Assembly (NCBI GenBank): GCA_049841135.1
Contig: JASGHK010000002.1
Coordinates: 434,001-498,000 of the forward strand
DNA from: JACRCT01 sp049841135
GTDB taxonomy: Bacteria > Myxococcota > Myxococcia > Myxococcales > UBA5297
Direction: 5' to 3'
Length of the DNA: 64,000 bases
The notes beneath the pieces were generated by a model. That model had not been told where the DNA came from and did no database searches. It saw nothing but the letters and a program-made list of their open reading frames with translations. Positions 55,238-64,000 of the stretch are shown here, piece after piece; position 1 is the stretch's first letter; each line of letters begins with the position of its first letter. The position numbers and the translations under genes were made by a program.

Positions 55238-58134
55238 GGTCCTTCGCGCGCATCTTCGCCGCCGGGTCGACCGTGGCTTGGGTCGCACTCGCGTCCGGTT
55301 GTCTCGAGCCTGGGGCCGTTCACTGCGGGGACCTCCTGTGCCCGACGGGCACCGTCTGCGCGGAGGAGGCCGGCCGCTGCGTGCCGCGCAGCCAGCTGAG
55401 CGAATGCTCGGGCAAGGTCGCCGGGGACGTCTGCAGCCTCTCAGGTATCGCCTCCGCCCGTTGCTCGAAGGGCGTCTGCACCGCGGTCGTCTGCGGCGAC
55501 GAGGCGGTGATGGGGGACGAGGTCTGCGACGACGGCAACACGGTCTCGTGCGACGGCTGCAGCGCCGACTGCCGCTCCAAGGAGACCTGTGGCAACGGCA
55601 TCGTGGAGTGCGGCGAGCAGTGCGACGACGGGAAGGCCAACTCGGACCAGCCCAACGCCAACTGCCGCAGCGACTGCCGGCGCCAGCGGTGTGGCGATGG
55701 CGTGGTCGACGACCGTTCCGGCGAGACCTGCGAGCGCGCGCCGCCGGCCGAGGAGACGTGCCAGACGTTCGGCTACTACGGCGGCCAGCTCGGCTGCTCC
55801 TCGTCCTGCCGCGCGGACACCCGCACCTGCGTGGGGATCTGTGGCGACGGGGAGATCAACGGCGCGGAGATCTGCGACGGCGACCCGCCTCCGGCCCAGT
55901 CCTGCCTCGACTTCGACTACGACGTCGGCAGCATCTACTGCGGAACGCTCTGCACGCCCAGCTTCACGGGCTGCGAGCACCTGGGCTTCGCGCCCATGGC
56001 CTACCCCGACGCGGTGACCGTCTACTGCCTCTGGGCCAGCGACCCCGGAAACCGGATCGCCGTGGGGGAGTCGGGCCTCATCCTGCGTTACGACGGTGCG
56101 GCCTGGACGCCGATGGTGTCGGGCTCCACGGCGCCGCTCTACGGCGTCTGGGGGAGCGCCGCGGACGACGTCTGGGCGGTGGGAGATTCGGGGACCCTGC
56201 TCCACTGGGACGGCGCCGCCTGGGCACCCCGCGACGCCGGGTCGGCCGTCCAGCTCAACTCGATCTGGGGCTCGGCCAAGGACGATGTCTTCATCGTCGG
56301 CCGCGAGGGGACCGTCCTGCACTGGGACGGAGCGGCCTGGGCGCCGCAGGTCTCGGGGCTGGACGTCTCGCTGACCGCGGTCTGGGGCAGCGGCCCCAAG
56401 GACGTCTTCGCCTGCAGCTCCTACGGCCACGTGATCCACTACGACGGGATGGCCTGGGCGCCGATGGACCTGCCGCTCGACCCCGCGGCCGAGACCTACC
56501 TCTACTCGCTCTGGGGAACGGGCCCGGGCGACGTCTACGTCGCCGGCGACCTGGGGACCATCCTCCACTACGACGGCACCTCCTGGACGCAGGTGGTCTC
56601 CGGCACCGGAGAGTTCGTCAACGTCGTCACCGGGACCGGCCCCTCCGACGTGTACGCGGGCGCTGAGAACGGCGTGGTGCTCCACTACGACGGAGTCCAG
56701 TGGTCGCCCCTGCCGACTGGGACCACCCAGCCCATCTACGCGATGTGGGCCGGGCCCGACGACGTGCTGGCCGCCGGCGAGGCCGTCCTGCTCCAGTTCC
56801 GCGGCGGCAGCCCCACCCTGGCCCAGGTCGCCACGGGATTGACGAGCGCGGTGGTGGCGCTTTGGGGAAGCGGTCCGACGGATGTCTTCGCCGCGGACGA
56901 GGCGGGCGGCATCGCCCACTTCGACGGCAAAGCCTGGACGGTCCAACTGCCTGAGTCCGACCACTCGCTCTGGGCCCTGTGGGGAGCGGCCGCCAACGAT
57001 GTCTACGCCGTGGGCGGCGGGGGCACCGTCGTGCACTGGGACGGCAGCTCGTGGCAGCCCATGAGCGCGCCGACCGAGATCGATTTCAACTGGGTCTGGG
57101 GCAGCGGACCCGCAGACGTCTGGGCCGTCGGTTCCGACGCGGACGGCGCAGGTGCGATCGTGCGCTACGACGGCTCGACCTGGTCCAAGTCGGACGTCGG
57201 CGCCCTCCCCGCGCTGTTGACGGTCTGGGGCTCGAGCTCGAGCGACGTCTGGATCGGGGGCCGCGACGGAGCGCTGGGTCACTTCGACGGCACGGGCTGG
57301 GTGGCGGTCGACTCGGGGACGACCGGCAGCCTCTGGGGAATCTGGGGCTCCGGGCCCAGCGACGTCTTCGCCTTCGCCGACCTCGACGGCGTCCTGCACT
57401 TCGACGGGACGACCTGGTCCAGGGCCAGCGTCAACTCCAAGAACTCGTTCGACTACGCCAGTGGGACCGGAGACAGCGACTTGTTCGTGGTCGAGTACGA
57501 AGGCGCTGCGCTGCTGCACTACGACGGCATCGACTTCGCGCCCCTGCGTCTGCCCGTGGGCGAGACCTTCAGCACGTGGATGAGCCGCGCCGCCGGCTAT
57601 GTCGGCATGGCCTCGGGGCAGGTGCTGGCCGTCGACCGACACTGCACGAAGAAGGAGATCCGCTGCGACGACCGCTGGGACAACGACTGCGACGGCAAGC
57701 TCAACTGCGCCGACGAGGACTGCGACTCCGCCCCGGCTTGCGCGGCCGGAGGGAACTGCGCCGGCGCCTCGCCGCTCTCGTGCAACGTCTCGACCCAGGG
57801 TTCGACCGCGGGAGGTTCGCCACGCCTGGAGCGCTACGGGTGCGCGACCAGGCCGCTCAGTGGCCGCGAGCGGATCTACAAGCTGACCCCAGCGTCCGCC
57901 GGCGAGGTGAAGGTCGCGCTCTCGGGGCTGGCGGCCGAGCTCGACCTGGTCGTCCTGTCGACCTGGCCCAGCGGCGGCTGCGACCCGCGCGGCCATTGCG
58001 TGGCGGCCAGCACCGGAAGCGGCGAGCGCCGCGAGACCACCTTCGCCGCCGCGGCGGGGGCCACCTACTACGTGATCGTCGACGGGTTCGAGAATGCCCA
58101 GGGGGCGTTCGACCTCGAGGTGACTTGCCCATGA
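55234..58134 (+). CDS. Cys-rich/propeller lipoprotein, second paralogue
   Basis: A 966-aa paralogue of the preceding protein with the same order: lipoprotein signal ('VALASGC'), DUF4215-type Cys-rich region, about fourteen 'WGSGPxDVF..GxxLHxDGxxW' repeats, 'DDRWDNDCDGKLNCADEDC', and a PPC-like end. The start overlaps the upstream stop (ATGA at 55234-55237), giving fixed stoichiometry. Similarity is strongest in the Cys-rich region and in 'MDLPLDPAAETYLY', weaker in repeats 7-12, so the pair arose by tandem duplication and diverged in the propeller. Confidence 0.85.
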   Translation: MRSFARIFAAGSTVAWVALASGCLEPGAVHCGDLLCPTGTVCAEEAGRCVPRSQLSECSGKVAGDVCSLSGIASARCSKGVCTAVVCGDEAVMGDEVCDDGNTVSCDGCSADCRSKETCGNGIVECGEQCDDGKANSDQPNANCRSDCRRQRCGDGVVDDRSGETCERAPPAEETCQTFGYYGGQLGCSSSCRADTRTCVGICGDGEINGAEICDGDPPPAQSCLDFDYDVGSIYCGTLCTPSFTGCEHLGFAPMAYPDAVTVYCLWASDPGNRIAVGESGLILRYDGAAWTPMVSGSTAPLYGVWGSAADDVWAVGDSGTLLHWDGAAWAPRDAGSAVQLNSIWGSAKDDVFIVGREGTVLHWDGAAWAPQVSGLDVSLTAVWGSGPKDVFACSSYGHVIHYDGMAWAPMDLPLDPAAETYLYSLWGTGPGDVYVAGDLGTILHYDGTSWTQVVSGTGEFVNVVTGTGPSDVYAGAENGVVLHYDGVQWSPLPTGTTQPIYAMWAGPDDVLAAGEAVLLQFRGGSPTLAQVATGLTSAVVALWGSGPTDVFAADEAGGIAHFDGKAWTVQLPESDHSLWALWGAAANDVYAVGGGGTVVHWDGSSWQPMSAPTEIDFNWVWGSGPADVWAVGSDADGAGAIVRYDGSTWSKSDVGALPALLTVWGSSSSDVWIGGRDGALGHFDGTGWVAVDSGTTGSLWGIWGSGPSDVFAFADLDGVLHFDGTTWSRASVNSKNSFDYASGTGDSDLFVVEYEGAALLHYDGIDFAPLRLPVGETFSTWMSRAAGYVGMASGQVLAVDRHCTKKEIRCDDRWDNDCDGKLNCADEDCDSAPACAAGGNCAGASPLSCNVSTQGSTAGGSPRLERYGCATRPLSGRERIYKLTPASAGEVKVALSGLAAELDLVVLSTWPSGGCDPRGHCVAASTGSGERRETTFAAAAGATYYVIVDGFENAQGAFDLEVTCP

Positions 58135-59159
58135 ACACGATTCTGCGAAGCGCCGCGCTGGCCGCATTGCTTCTCCACGGCCAGGCCGCCCTGGCGCAGG
58201 GCGCGGACAGCGCGCCCGCGACGTCTGCGACGTCCTTGGAGCGGCCCTGGGCGGCCGGGGTCTCGGCCGAGAGCCAGAAGGAAGCGCTTCAGGTCTTCCA
58301 GGAAGCCAACGCGCTGTTCTCGGAGTCGAAGTACGCCCAGGCCCTCTCCCGCTACCGCGACGCGCTTCGCGTCTGGGACCACCCCGGCGTCCGCTTCAAC
58401 ACGGCGGTGGCCCTCATCAACCTCGACCAGCCGCTGGCGGCGTACGAGAACCTCGAGGCAGCCCTCAAGTACGGCGAGGCCCCCTTCTCGGCCGAGAACT
58501 ACAAGCAGGCGATGATCTACCTCAAGCTGCTCGCGGGTCAGGTCGCCCAGCTCGAGGTGGTGTGCGACGAGCCCGGCGCGGTGGTGTCGCTCGACGGCGA
58601 GCAGCTCTTCGTGGCGCCGGGGAACCACTCGCGCCGCCTGCTCCCGGGCGCGCACCAGCTGGTGGCGGTCAAGCCGGGCTTCGTCACCGAGACGCGCGCC
58701 TTGCAGCTGACCCCGGGCAAGTCGACCGTCGAGAGAGTCGTGCTGCAGAACGTCAAGTCGGTCCCGGTCAAGCTCGTCCGCCGGTGGGAGTCGTGGATGC
58801 CGTGGACCGTGCTCGGCGCGGGTCTGGTGGTGGCCCTGGCTGGCACGCCGCTGATGCTGGACGCCCAGAGCAACTACGACCGCTACGACTCCGACCTGGC
58901 GCGCCTGTGCCCCAGCGGCTGCAAGGAGTCGGATTTGCCGGCCACGGTCATCGACTCCCGGCAGCGCGGGCGGGTCGAGAACGGGGGCGCCGTCGCCGCG
59001 TTCGTCGTGGGAGGGCTGCTGACGGCCTCGGGCGTGGTGCTGCTCACCTTGAACCAGCCACACCCGGTCGATGCAGCCGCCACGGACGCGGCTCCCGTCA
59101 CGGTGCTACCGGTCTTCGGCGAGGGCTTTGCGGGGGTGGCGGCCTCCGGACGCTTCTAG
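58131..59159 (+). CDS. PEGA-domain protein with TPR-like N-terminus, exported
   Basis: A 342-aa protein with a signal peptide (to 'AALAQG'), a TPR-like region ('ANALFSESKYAQALSRYRDA', 'VALINLDQPLAAYENLEAAL'), a PEGA domain ('VSLDGEQLFVAPGNHSRRLL' then 'GAHQLVAVKPGFVTET'), and two membrane segments near 220-240 and 285-305. It is coupled by ATGA to the propeller gene. It may anchor or secrete the two lipoproteins, an inference from the operon alone. Confidence 0.8.
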   Translation: MNTILRSAALAALLLHGQAALAQGADSAPATSATSLERPWAAGVSAESQKEALQVFQEANALFSESKYAQALSRYRDALRVWDHPGVRFNTAVALINLDQPLAAYENLEAALKYGEAPFSAENYKQAMIYLKLLAGQVAQLEVVCDEPGAVVSLDGEQLFVAPGNHSRRLLPGAHQLVAVKPGFVTETRALQLTPGKSTVERVVLQNVKSVPVKLVRRWESWMPWTVLGAGLVVALAGTPLMLDAQSNYDRYDSDLARLCPSGCKESDLPATVIDSRQRGRVENGGAVAAFVVGGLLTASGVVLLTLNQPHPVDAAATDAAPVTVLPVFGEGFAGVAASGRF

Positions 59160-59165
59160 AGCGGG

Positions 59166-59669
59166 CTACCAGGCCTGCCGAATCGAGCCCGACTTGACCA
59201 GCGAGCGGAAGCCATCCGGGGTCAGGAAGGAAAACGCGAGGCGCCCGAGCACGATCTCCTCGCCGCCTGTCAGCACCACGCGTTGCTGGCCCACCTTCGC
59301 CTTGTTCACCAGGGTGCCGTTCGCTCCGCCGAGGTCGGCGATCGCGTAGCTGCTCTTGTTGATGCTGAAGACACAGTGGCGCCGCGAGATGGTGTGGTCC
59401 GGAATGAGGATGTTCGACTCGGGCGAGCGGCCGACCACGATCTCCAGAGCGCCCGCCTGAGGCCTGATGGGGAACACGCGGTCGAGCCAGATGCCACGTT
59501 CCTGCAGCTCTTGCGCTTTGACGGTCGCGGTGCGCTGGGCCTCCCTCTGCGCGATGTCCCCAGCGATGCCCATTCCGACCAGGTGGCAGACGTCGTGGAG
59601 CTGCTTGAACCTCTCTTCGCCGACTTCCTTGAATTCCCTAATGAACTCCACGACATAGTAGCTAGGCAT
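59166..59669 (-). CDS. FHA-domain protein
   Basis: A 167-aa protein. Residues 80-155 are a forkhead-associated domain with the phosphothreonine-binding signature: 'GRSPESNILIPDHTISRRHC' (GR, then S..RH) and 'LGGANGTLVN' (NG). The N-terminal part is helical. ATG 59669 is chosen because the longer frame to 59930 has no family support. FHA proteins read Ser/Thr kinase output; the nearby kinase at 49406-52237 is a plausible partner. Convergent with the PEGA gene. Confidence 0.85.
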   Translation of the reverse strand: MPSYYVVEFIREFKEVGEERFKQLHDVCHLVGMGIAGDIAQREAQRTATVKAQELQERGIWLDRVFPIRPQAGALEIVVGRSPESNILIPDHTISRRHCVFSINKSSYAIADLGGANGTLVNKAKVGQQRVVLTGGEEIVLGRLAFSFLTPDGFRSLVKSGSIRQAW

Positions 59670-59842
59670 AAAAGATCTCGGTTCTCCGGCGGCCTGTGAT
59701 TCTGCCACGGCACACCTTAGCGGACTTCTCGCGGGGTCTGCTAGCGCACGCACAGCACGCGGTGCGTGGCTCTTCGAGCCGAGGGCTCCCTCGGCGCTCG
59801 GCCCGCCCCGTGCGGCAGTTGCTGACCTACGGCTCGACCGCT

Positions 59843-60505
59843 CTAGATGGCGCGCGGGCCAGCCGCCCGCTCGCGCCCACTCTGCGGGTTTCTGAGATAG
59901 CCCTCGAGCATCGCCACCAGCTCCTGGCACAGCACGGTCTCGGTCATCGACTCGCCCGGATGGATCACGAAGTGATGCGTGAGCCCCTCGACCACGTGCA
60001 CCACCATGTAGGCGGCTGCATCGGGGTCTGGAACCTTGACCTCCGGGTGGCTCGCCAGCAGGCGGGAAATGACCTCGGCGATCGACTCCTCGATCCGCTC
60101 GAGCTCGCGGAGCACCTCCGCCGGGTGCGGTGCCTCCTCGAACAGGACCCGGTGCAGCCGGGGGTTGCTGGAGTGCATCTCGACCATCGCCCGCACGAGC
60201 CCCTGCAGAGCTCCCGCAGCGGGCGGACCGGCGCGGCAGCCTGAGCGACCAGCGGCGCCAGCAGCTCGCGCCCTTCGGACATGTGGCGCCTCACCAGCGC
60301 CACGAGGAGCGCCTCCTTGTTGGGGAAGTACTGGTAGAGCGAGCCAATCGAGACGCCGGCGCGCTCCGCGATTCTGGTTGGTGGAGGTCGCCGCGAAGCC
60401 CCGGCTCGTCAGAACGTGAGCGGTGGCTCGCAGGATGGCCTCGACCGTGGCCTGGGCCCTGGCCTGAGTCGCCTGCTTTCGCGGGGTTAGCTTCCTTCGC
60501 GCCAT
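59843..60505 (-). CDS. TetR-family regulator, two apparent compensating frameshifts
   Basis: The N-terminus ('RAQATVEAILRATAHVLTSR' then 'GFAATSTNQ') is a TetR HTH. At about 60375 an extra A shifts the phase; in the other phase the expected 'IAERAGVSIGSLYQYFPNKE' and 'ALVRRHMSEGRELLAPLV' appear, and near 60212 the phase returns to give 'GLVRAMVEMHSSNPRLHRVL'. The corrected protein is about 220 aa, normal for the family. It is divergent from dmeF with a palindrome between them, so it probably represses itself and dmeF in response to metal or another ligand. Confidence 0.72.
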   Translation of the reverse strand: MARRKLTPRKQATQARAQATVEAILRATAHVLTSRGFAATSTNQNRGARRRLDWLALPVLPQQGGAPRGAGEAPHVRRARAAGAAGRSGCRAGPPAAGALQGLVRAMVEMHSSNPRLHRVLFEEAPHPAEVLRELERIEESIAEVISRLLASHPEVKVPDPDAAAYMVVHVVEGLTHHFVIHPGESMTETVLCQELVAMLEGYLRNPQSGRERAAGPRAI

Positions 60506-60538
60506 GGCCGGCTCCTGCTCCGGATGCGAGTAGTGAAC

Positions 60539-60554
60539 GTGAGCGATCGCTCAC
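60539..60554. promoter_or_regulatory. TetR operator-like palindrome
   Basis: GTGAGCGATCGCTCAC is a perfect 16-bp palindrome, 34 nt upstream of the TetR start codon and in the shared intergenic region with dmeF. Length and symmetry fit a TetR-family operator. Confidence 0.7.
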
Positions 60555-60593
60555 ATACTCGCCTCGTCCTTCGCCTCGCACAAGGAGCGCCCC

Positions 60594-60844
60594 GTGCACA
60601 CCCTCGAGCGCCTCACCGTGACCGGCCGCTTCCTGCCGGGCGTCGGCCTCGGCGTCCAGAGATGACCGCGATCGCCTTTTCCTTCCCCTGTCCTTCCCAC
60701 TCCCACGCCCACTCCTTCGAACTCCCGGAACCGCCATGCACCCGACCGAGACCCAGCGCTTCGAGCACTCCCACACCTTCGGCGCCGACCAGGCTCACTC
60801 CGGCGAGCACAAGACCCGTCAGGTCGTCGCGCTCACCGTCCTGA
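60594..60844 (+). other. Two overlapping leader ORFs before dmeF
   Basis: GTG 60594 (AAGGAG 6 nt upstream) opens a 23-aa ORF ending TGA at 60663-60665. ATG 60662 overlaps that stop (ATGA) and opens a second ORF to 60844 whose start is His/Cys-bearing ('FSFPCPSHSHAHSFELPEPP') and which overlaps the first 109 nt of dmeF in another phase. They may be regulatory leader peptides, or the second may be the true dmeF N-terminus displaced by an indel. Confidence 0.35.
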
Positions 60845-61683
60845 CGATGCTCGGCGAGATCGTCGCCGGCATGGCCTTCGGTTCCATGTCGCTCCAGGCG
60901 GATGGCTGGCACATGGGGACGCACGCCATCGCGCTGGGCGTCGCCGCCTTCGCCTATTCCTACGCACGCCGGCACGCCTCCGACCGGCGCTACACCTTCG
61001 GCACGGGCAAGGTGGGCGCGCTCGCGGGCTTCGGCAGCGCGGTCGGTCTCGCCGTCGTCGCGCTCCTCGTCGTGGGCGAGAGCGCGCTGCGCCTGGCCTC
61101 CCCCGCGGTCATCGCGTTCGACGAGGCCATCGCGGTGGCGGTGCTCGGCCTGGCCGTCAACCTCGCCAGCGCCTTCCTCCTCGGTGGCCACGCGCCTGAC
61201 GACCACGAGCCCGAAGCCGGCCACGTCCATCACCGCGATCACAACCTGCGGGGCGCCTACCTCCACGTGCTCGCCGACGCGGTCACCTCGGTCCTGGCGA
61301 TCGTGGCGCTCTTGGCTGGCAAGGCCCTCGGCTGGACCTGGCTGGACCCGCTCGTGGGCATGGTCGGCGGGGTGGTCATCGCCCGGTGGTCCCTGGGCCT
61401 GCTCCGCGACACCGGCGCGGTCCTCCTCGACGGCGAGGTCCCCGAGGAGCGCCAGCGCCAGATCTGCGAGCTCATCGAGCGCGACGGCGACGACCACGTG
61501 ACGGACCTGCACGTGTGGCGCGTGGGCCCGGAGCACCTCGCCGCCATCGTCTCCGTCGTGACCCGCTCGCCGCGTTCCCCCGGCCACTACAAGGAGCTGC
61601 TGAAGGCCCAGGCCGACCTCGCGCACGTGACGGTGGAGGTCCAGGGCATCGGCGCGCACGAGCGTGCGCCGGCGGCGGCTTGA
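60736..61683 (+). CDS. dmeF: CDF-family Co(II)/Ni(II) efflux transporter DmeF
   Basis: A 315-aa cation-diffusion-facilitator. The N-terminus is His-containing ('FEHSHTFGADQAHSGEH'). The first transport motif lies in 'LQADGWHMGTHAIALG' (D and H metal-site residues) with its partner in 'LRGAYLHVLADAVTSVLAI'. A His-rich loop ('HAPDDHEPEAGHVHHRDHN') separates them, and a cytoplasmic C-terminal domain follows. The 'ADGWHM' variant and overall sequence fit the DmeF subgroup. It exports Co/Ni (possibly other divalent metals) across the inner membrane in exchange for protons. Divergent TetR gene and palindrome suggest local control. Confidence 0.88.
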   Translation: MHPTETQRFEHSHTFGADQAHSGEHKTRQVVALTVLTMLGEIVAGMAFGSMSLQADGWHMGTHAIALGVAAFAYSYARRHASDRRYTFGTGKVGALAGFGSAVGLAVVALLVVGESALRLASPAVIAFDEAIAVAVLGLAVNLASAFLLGGHAPDDHEPEAGHVHHRDHNLRGAYLHVLADAVTSVLAIVALLAGKALGWTWLDPLVGMVGGVVIARWSLGLLRDTGAVLLDGEVPEERQRQICELIERDGDDHVTDLHVWRVGPEHLAAIVSVVTRSPRSPGHYKELLKAQADLAHVTVEVQGIGAHERAPAAA

Positions 61684-61704
61684 AGGCCCGCGGCGAACCG
61701 GTAG

Positions 61705-63270
61705 TCACTCGCCCGCATCCTTCATCGCCGGGTCGAGGCTCTGGTTCCGGCCTGGTCTCCGGCTCGCCTTCGGCCTCCGCCTCCGCCGCCGGAGCCTTGT
61801 CGCCGCAGCGCCCGGTCAGCTCGGCCAGCTTGCGGTGCTGGAGCTCACGCTCGGGCCGGCGCATGCCCGCGAGGCGGGTGACGACGCCACGCTGGACGTC
61901 GTAGGCCTCGCGGCACCGGCCCAGCGCGTCGAGGACCAGCGCCAGTGCGGCGCGGTGCAGCATCGAGCCCTGATCGAGCTGGAACGCGCGCTCCGCCAGC
62001 GGCAGCGCCTGCTCGGCCTGGCCCGAGGCGAGCAACTCGCGTGCGCCGATCTCCAGGACGAACGGATCCTCTCCGTGCTTGGCGACGACCTCGTTCAGGG
62101 CCCGGCGCCGCTCGTCGGCCGAGATTCTGGCCTCGCGCTGGGCCTCGCGCAGCAGGAGCGCCCAGCCGATGCCGCTCTCGGGCCGGACGGACGAGACCCG
62201 GCGGATCGCCTCGAGCTTCTTCTCGGGTGCGGTCTTGCCTCGGATGGCGTACTCCGCGCTGAGGACCAGGGCCCGCAGGTTCTTGGAATCCAGGCTCAGC
62301 GCCAAGGAGCTGGCCTGGCCGACCGACCACCACCACCAGTCCCTGGCCTCATTGTCGTGAACGTTCACGCCGCGCAGCCGGGCGCTGCCGACGAGGGCCC
62401 AGTAGTCGGCGGCCTGGAGCCTGCGGACCGCGGGCTTCCTCTTCGCGCCGTCGACCATCGCCACCGTCGCCGCCGGCGCCCAGTGCGGGTACTGGGCGAC
62501 CATCTGGTCGAGCTCGGCGCGCTCGGCTTCCGGGAAGAGGTCGCCAACGACCTGCTCGGCGGGCTCGCCGCGCCCGAGGCGCTGGAGCAGCTCCTTCAGA
62601 ACCGCCGGGCGCTCGCGGACGAGGAAGCGCACGAAGTGCCAGAAGGAGGCGTAGGCCCGGCTGACCTCCTTGCGCTTCTTGCCGAACTCCTCGCTCCGGG
62701 GGAGCAGCCGCTGGGCGAACATCTCCGAGGGCGCATGGGCCGGGGTGCCTTCCAGGAGCTTGCTGGCCCAGCCGAGGTCCGCGCCCACCGTCACCCGCCC
62801 TCGGTCCGCGCCCGGCTCCAGCGTCTTGAAGTAGGTCGCGAGGCCCTCGTTGAGCCACGTCGGCAGGTTGCCGAAGTGGGTCGTCAGCAGGATGTGCGTC
62901 ATTCGTGCGTGAGCGTCCCGGTGAGGTGCTGGCGCTGCTGGCTGGCGATGATGATCGCCCCGAGCTCGTCGGTGACGGCGACGGACGGGCGCTTGGGGCC
63001 CAGCACCGACGGGGTGACGAACGCGACCAGCTCCAGGCGGCTCGGGGGAGGCAGCGCCTGGCCCGAGAGCGCGCTCAGCTGCTGCTCGAGCGCCTGGAAG
63101 TGGAGGTCGAGCACGCCGACCATCTCCACGGCGGTCGGCTCGTCGAGGTCGGTCAGCAGCCGGACGTGTTGGCCTTCGACCTCGAGCGCCTGCTCGACGA
63201 CGCGAGTCGTCTGCGCGGTGGCGCAGGCTCCCAGGAAGAGCGGCAGGAGGAGCTTGGTGTACGAGGTCAT
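61705..63270 (-). CDS. Exported gluzincin-like peptidase with TPR-like C-terminus, frameshift in the HExxH codons
   Basis: The frame from ATG 63270 starts with a lipoprotein-type signal ('LLLPLFLGACATAQ') and runs to '...GTLTHE' then stop. One base lower, the other phase continues 'THILLTTHFGNLPTWLNEGL'. Restoring one base near 62896 gives 'THELTHILL', a zinc-peptidase HExxH motif, with the downstream Glu in 'WLNEGLATYF' as third ligand. The C-terminal half is TPR-like ('ALPLAERAFQLDQGSMLHRA'). The end is uncertain: one phase stops at 61705, another runs on over dmeF. If the deletion is real the enzyme is dead. Confidence 0.65.
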
Positions 63271-63363
63271 GGATTCTCCACGCAGGTGCTCCCCGGCCTG
63301 AGCCGAGGCCACCATGGGCCAGGAACAAGAGCGGCGCCTGAGCGCCGGATCGCCGGAGCCTCG

Positions 63364-63885
63364 CTAGGCGAGCAGCTTCGAGAGGTGCGCGGCTGCGAGC
63401 TCCGCCTTGCGCGCGTCGCTCGCCTGCTCGGGCAGGCGCAGCACGCGGTCCGGCGCCAGCTTCGCGACACGCGCCTCCATCTGGTCGCGCGCCTTGGCCA
63501 CCAGCGCGTCGTACCCCGCGTCGGTCAGGCCGAGCTTCTTGGACCGGGCACGCTCGAGCTGCAGGTTGTCGAAGTCGAGGACGGCCGCGTCGGCGGCGAT
63601 GCCGTAGTCGAGCCAGACGACGCTGTGCACCGCGACCTTGGTCTTCCCTGCGGCCAGCGTGTCGAGCGCCGCCCGGTAGTGCTTGGCGAGGCTCGCGTCC
63701 GGTCCAGTCGGACCGCGGGCCACGAGCAGCTTCTGCGCTTCGGGGTCCTTCGCCATCAGGTCAGCGATGGCGTCCAGCTCGGCGAGGAAGACGCCTGCGC
63801 TCTGGCAGGCCTTCTTCATCCACGGCGTGGGGGCGTTCTGGGGCGAGGCGTCGAAGACGACGATCTTCCGGGATGCGGTGGCCAT
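63364..63885 (-). CDS. Hypothetical protein
   Basis: A 173-aa soluble protein starting MATASRKIVVFDASPQNAPT at 63885, with a GAGGAGA ribosome site. The body is helical ('GVFLAELDAIADLMAKDPEA', 'GYDALVAKARDQMEARVAKL'). No family is recognised and no signal or membrane segment is present. Confidence 0.7.
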   Translation of the reverse strand: MATASRKIVVFDASPQNAPTPWMKKACQSAGVFLAELDAIADLMAKDPEAQKLLVARGPTGPDASLAKHYRAALDTLAAGKTKVAVHSVVWLDYGIAADAAVLDFDNLQLERARSKKLGLTDAGYDALVAKARDQMEARVAKLAPDRVLRLPEQASDARKAELAAAHLSKLLA

Positions 63886-64000
63886 GGTCTCCTCGTCGAG
63901 CGTCGGTCCGAAGGCGCGATTCTAGTTCACGGCCGCTGACCGGAGGCGGCTCGTGTTGCGGTCCACTCGGGGCCCCAGGCCACCAAGGCTCTGGGGCCCA

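Noticed and set aside
52409..58167. Two reverse frames of over 900 codons opposite the propeller operon
   Set aside because: They are mirror images of repetitive GC-rich codons in the lipoprotein genes and have no start signals or domains.

Overview
This window is high-GC DNA that looks like a Myxococcota (Deltaproteobacteria-type) chromosome. The markers are Cys-rich 'CGDG..CDDGN' lipoproteins fused to propeller repeats, a V4R/TIGR02265-like protein, an eukaryotic-type Ser/Thr kinase with a STAND-like ATPase, an FHA protein and several long CarboxypepD_reg proteins. The genus cannot be told from the sequence. About ten recognisable genes need one or more 1-nt frame corrections. That argues for residual indel errors in the assembly as much as for real decay, so each joined gene is flagged.

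Layout. (1) 1-4.2 kb is chromosomal backbone: an MBL-fold hydrolase, a molybdopterin oxidoreductase and an EF-hand membrane protein. (2) At 4282-4355 lies an initiator tRNA-fMet with a textbook promoter and terminator. Its 3' half (44 bp) is repeated exactly at 41646-41689, and the similarity then continues for about 2.9 kb on both sides. I read this as two related integrative elements inserted in tandem at the same tRNA. (3) Element 1 (4313-41645) opens with a forward cargo cassette: HD phosphohydrolase, a 38-aa coupled peptide, a 2-TM protein, a HEAT protein, a protein made of four ClpX-type zinc fingers, a membrane protein, a Sel1 protein, a lone receiver domain, and a very large nuclease-STAND NTPase resembling the antiviral Avs proteins. 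(4) At 15.1-24.1 kb a reverse-strand phage-type core follows: integrase, excisionase-like HTH, TubC_N/zinc protein, primase-helicase, DUF2924/RAMA-like protein, Mu gpT-like capsid protein, and large and small terminase. No portal, protease or tail gene is visible, so a capsid-carrying phage satellite or a prophage remnant is likely. (5) 25-41.5 kb holds exported, lipoprotein, TPR and CarboxypepD_reg genes and an XRE regulator pair.

(6) Element 2 (from 41646) repeats the HD/38-aa/2-TM/HEAT/zinc-finger cassette, then decays into two small lipoproteins and two integrase remnants. One remnant has lost its catalytic tyrosine. (7) 46.4-49.2 kb is a patchwork of a V4R-like gene, a SnoaL-like gene, small membrane proteins and short relics of the HD and receiver genes. 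These relics suggest a third, older visit of the same family. (8) 49.4-64 kb is backbone again: a kinase-STAND protein divergent from a translationally coupled operon of two paralogous propeller lipoproteins and a PEGA protein, then FHA, a TetR regulator divergent from dmeF with a perfect operator-like palindrome, a gluzincin-like peptidase and a hypothetical protein.

How the genes may act together: the element supplies integration and packaging functions, and the region between the tRNA-side att and the integrase serves as a cargo bay for probable anti-phage or regulatory genes. That assignment is inference from gene content and position.
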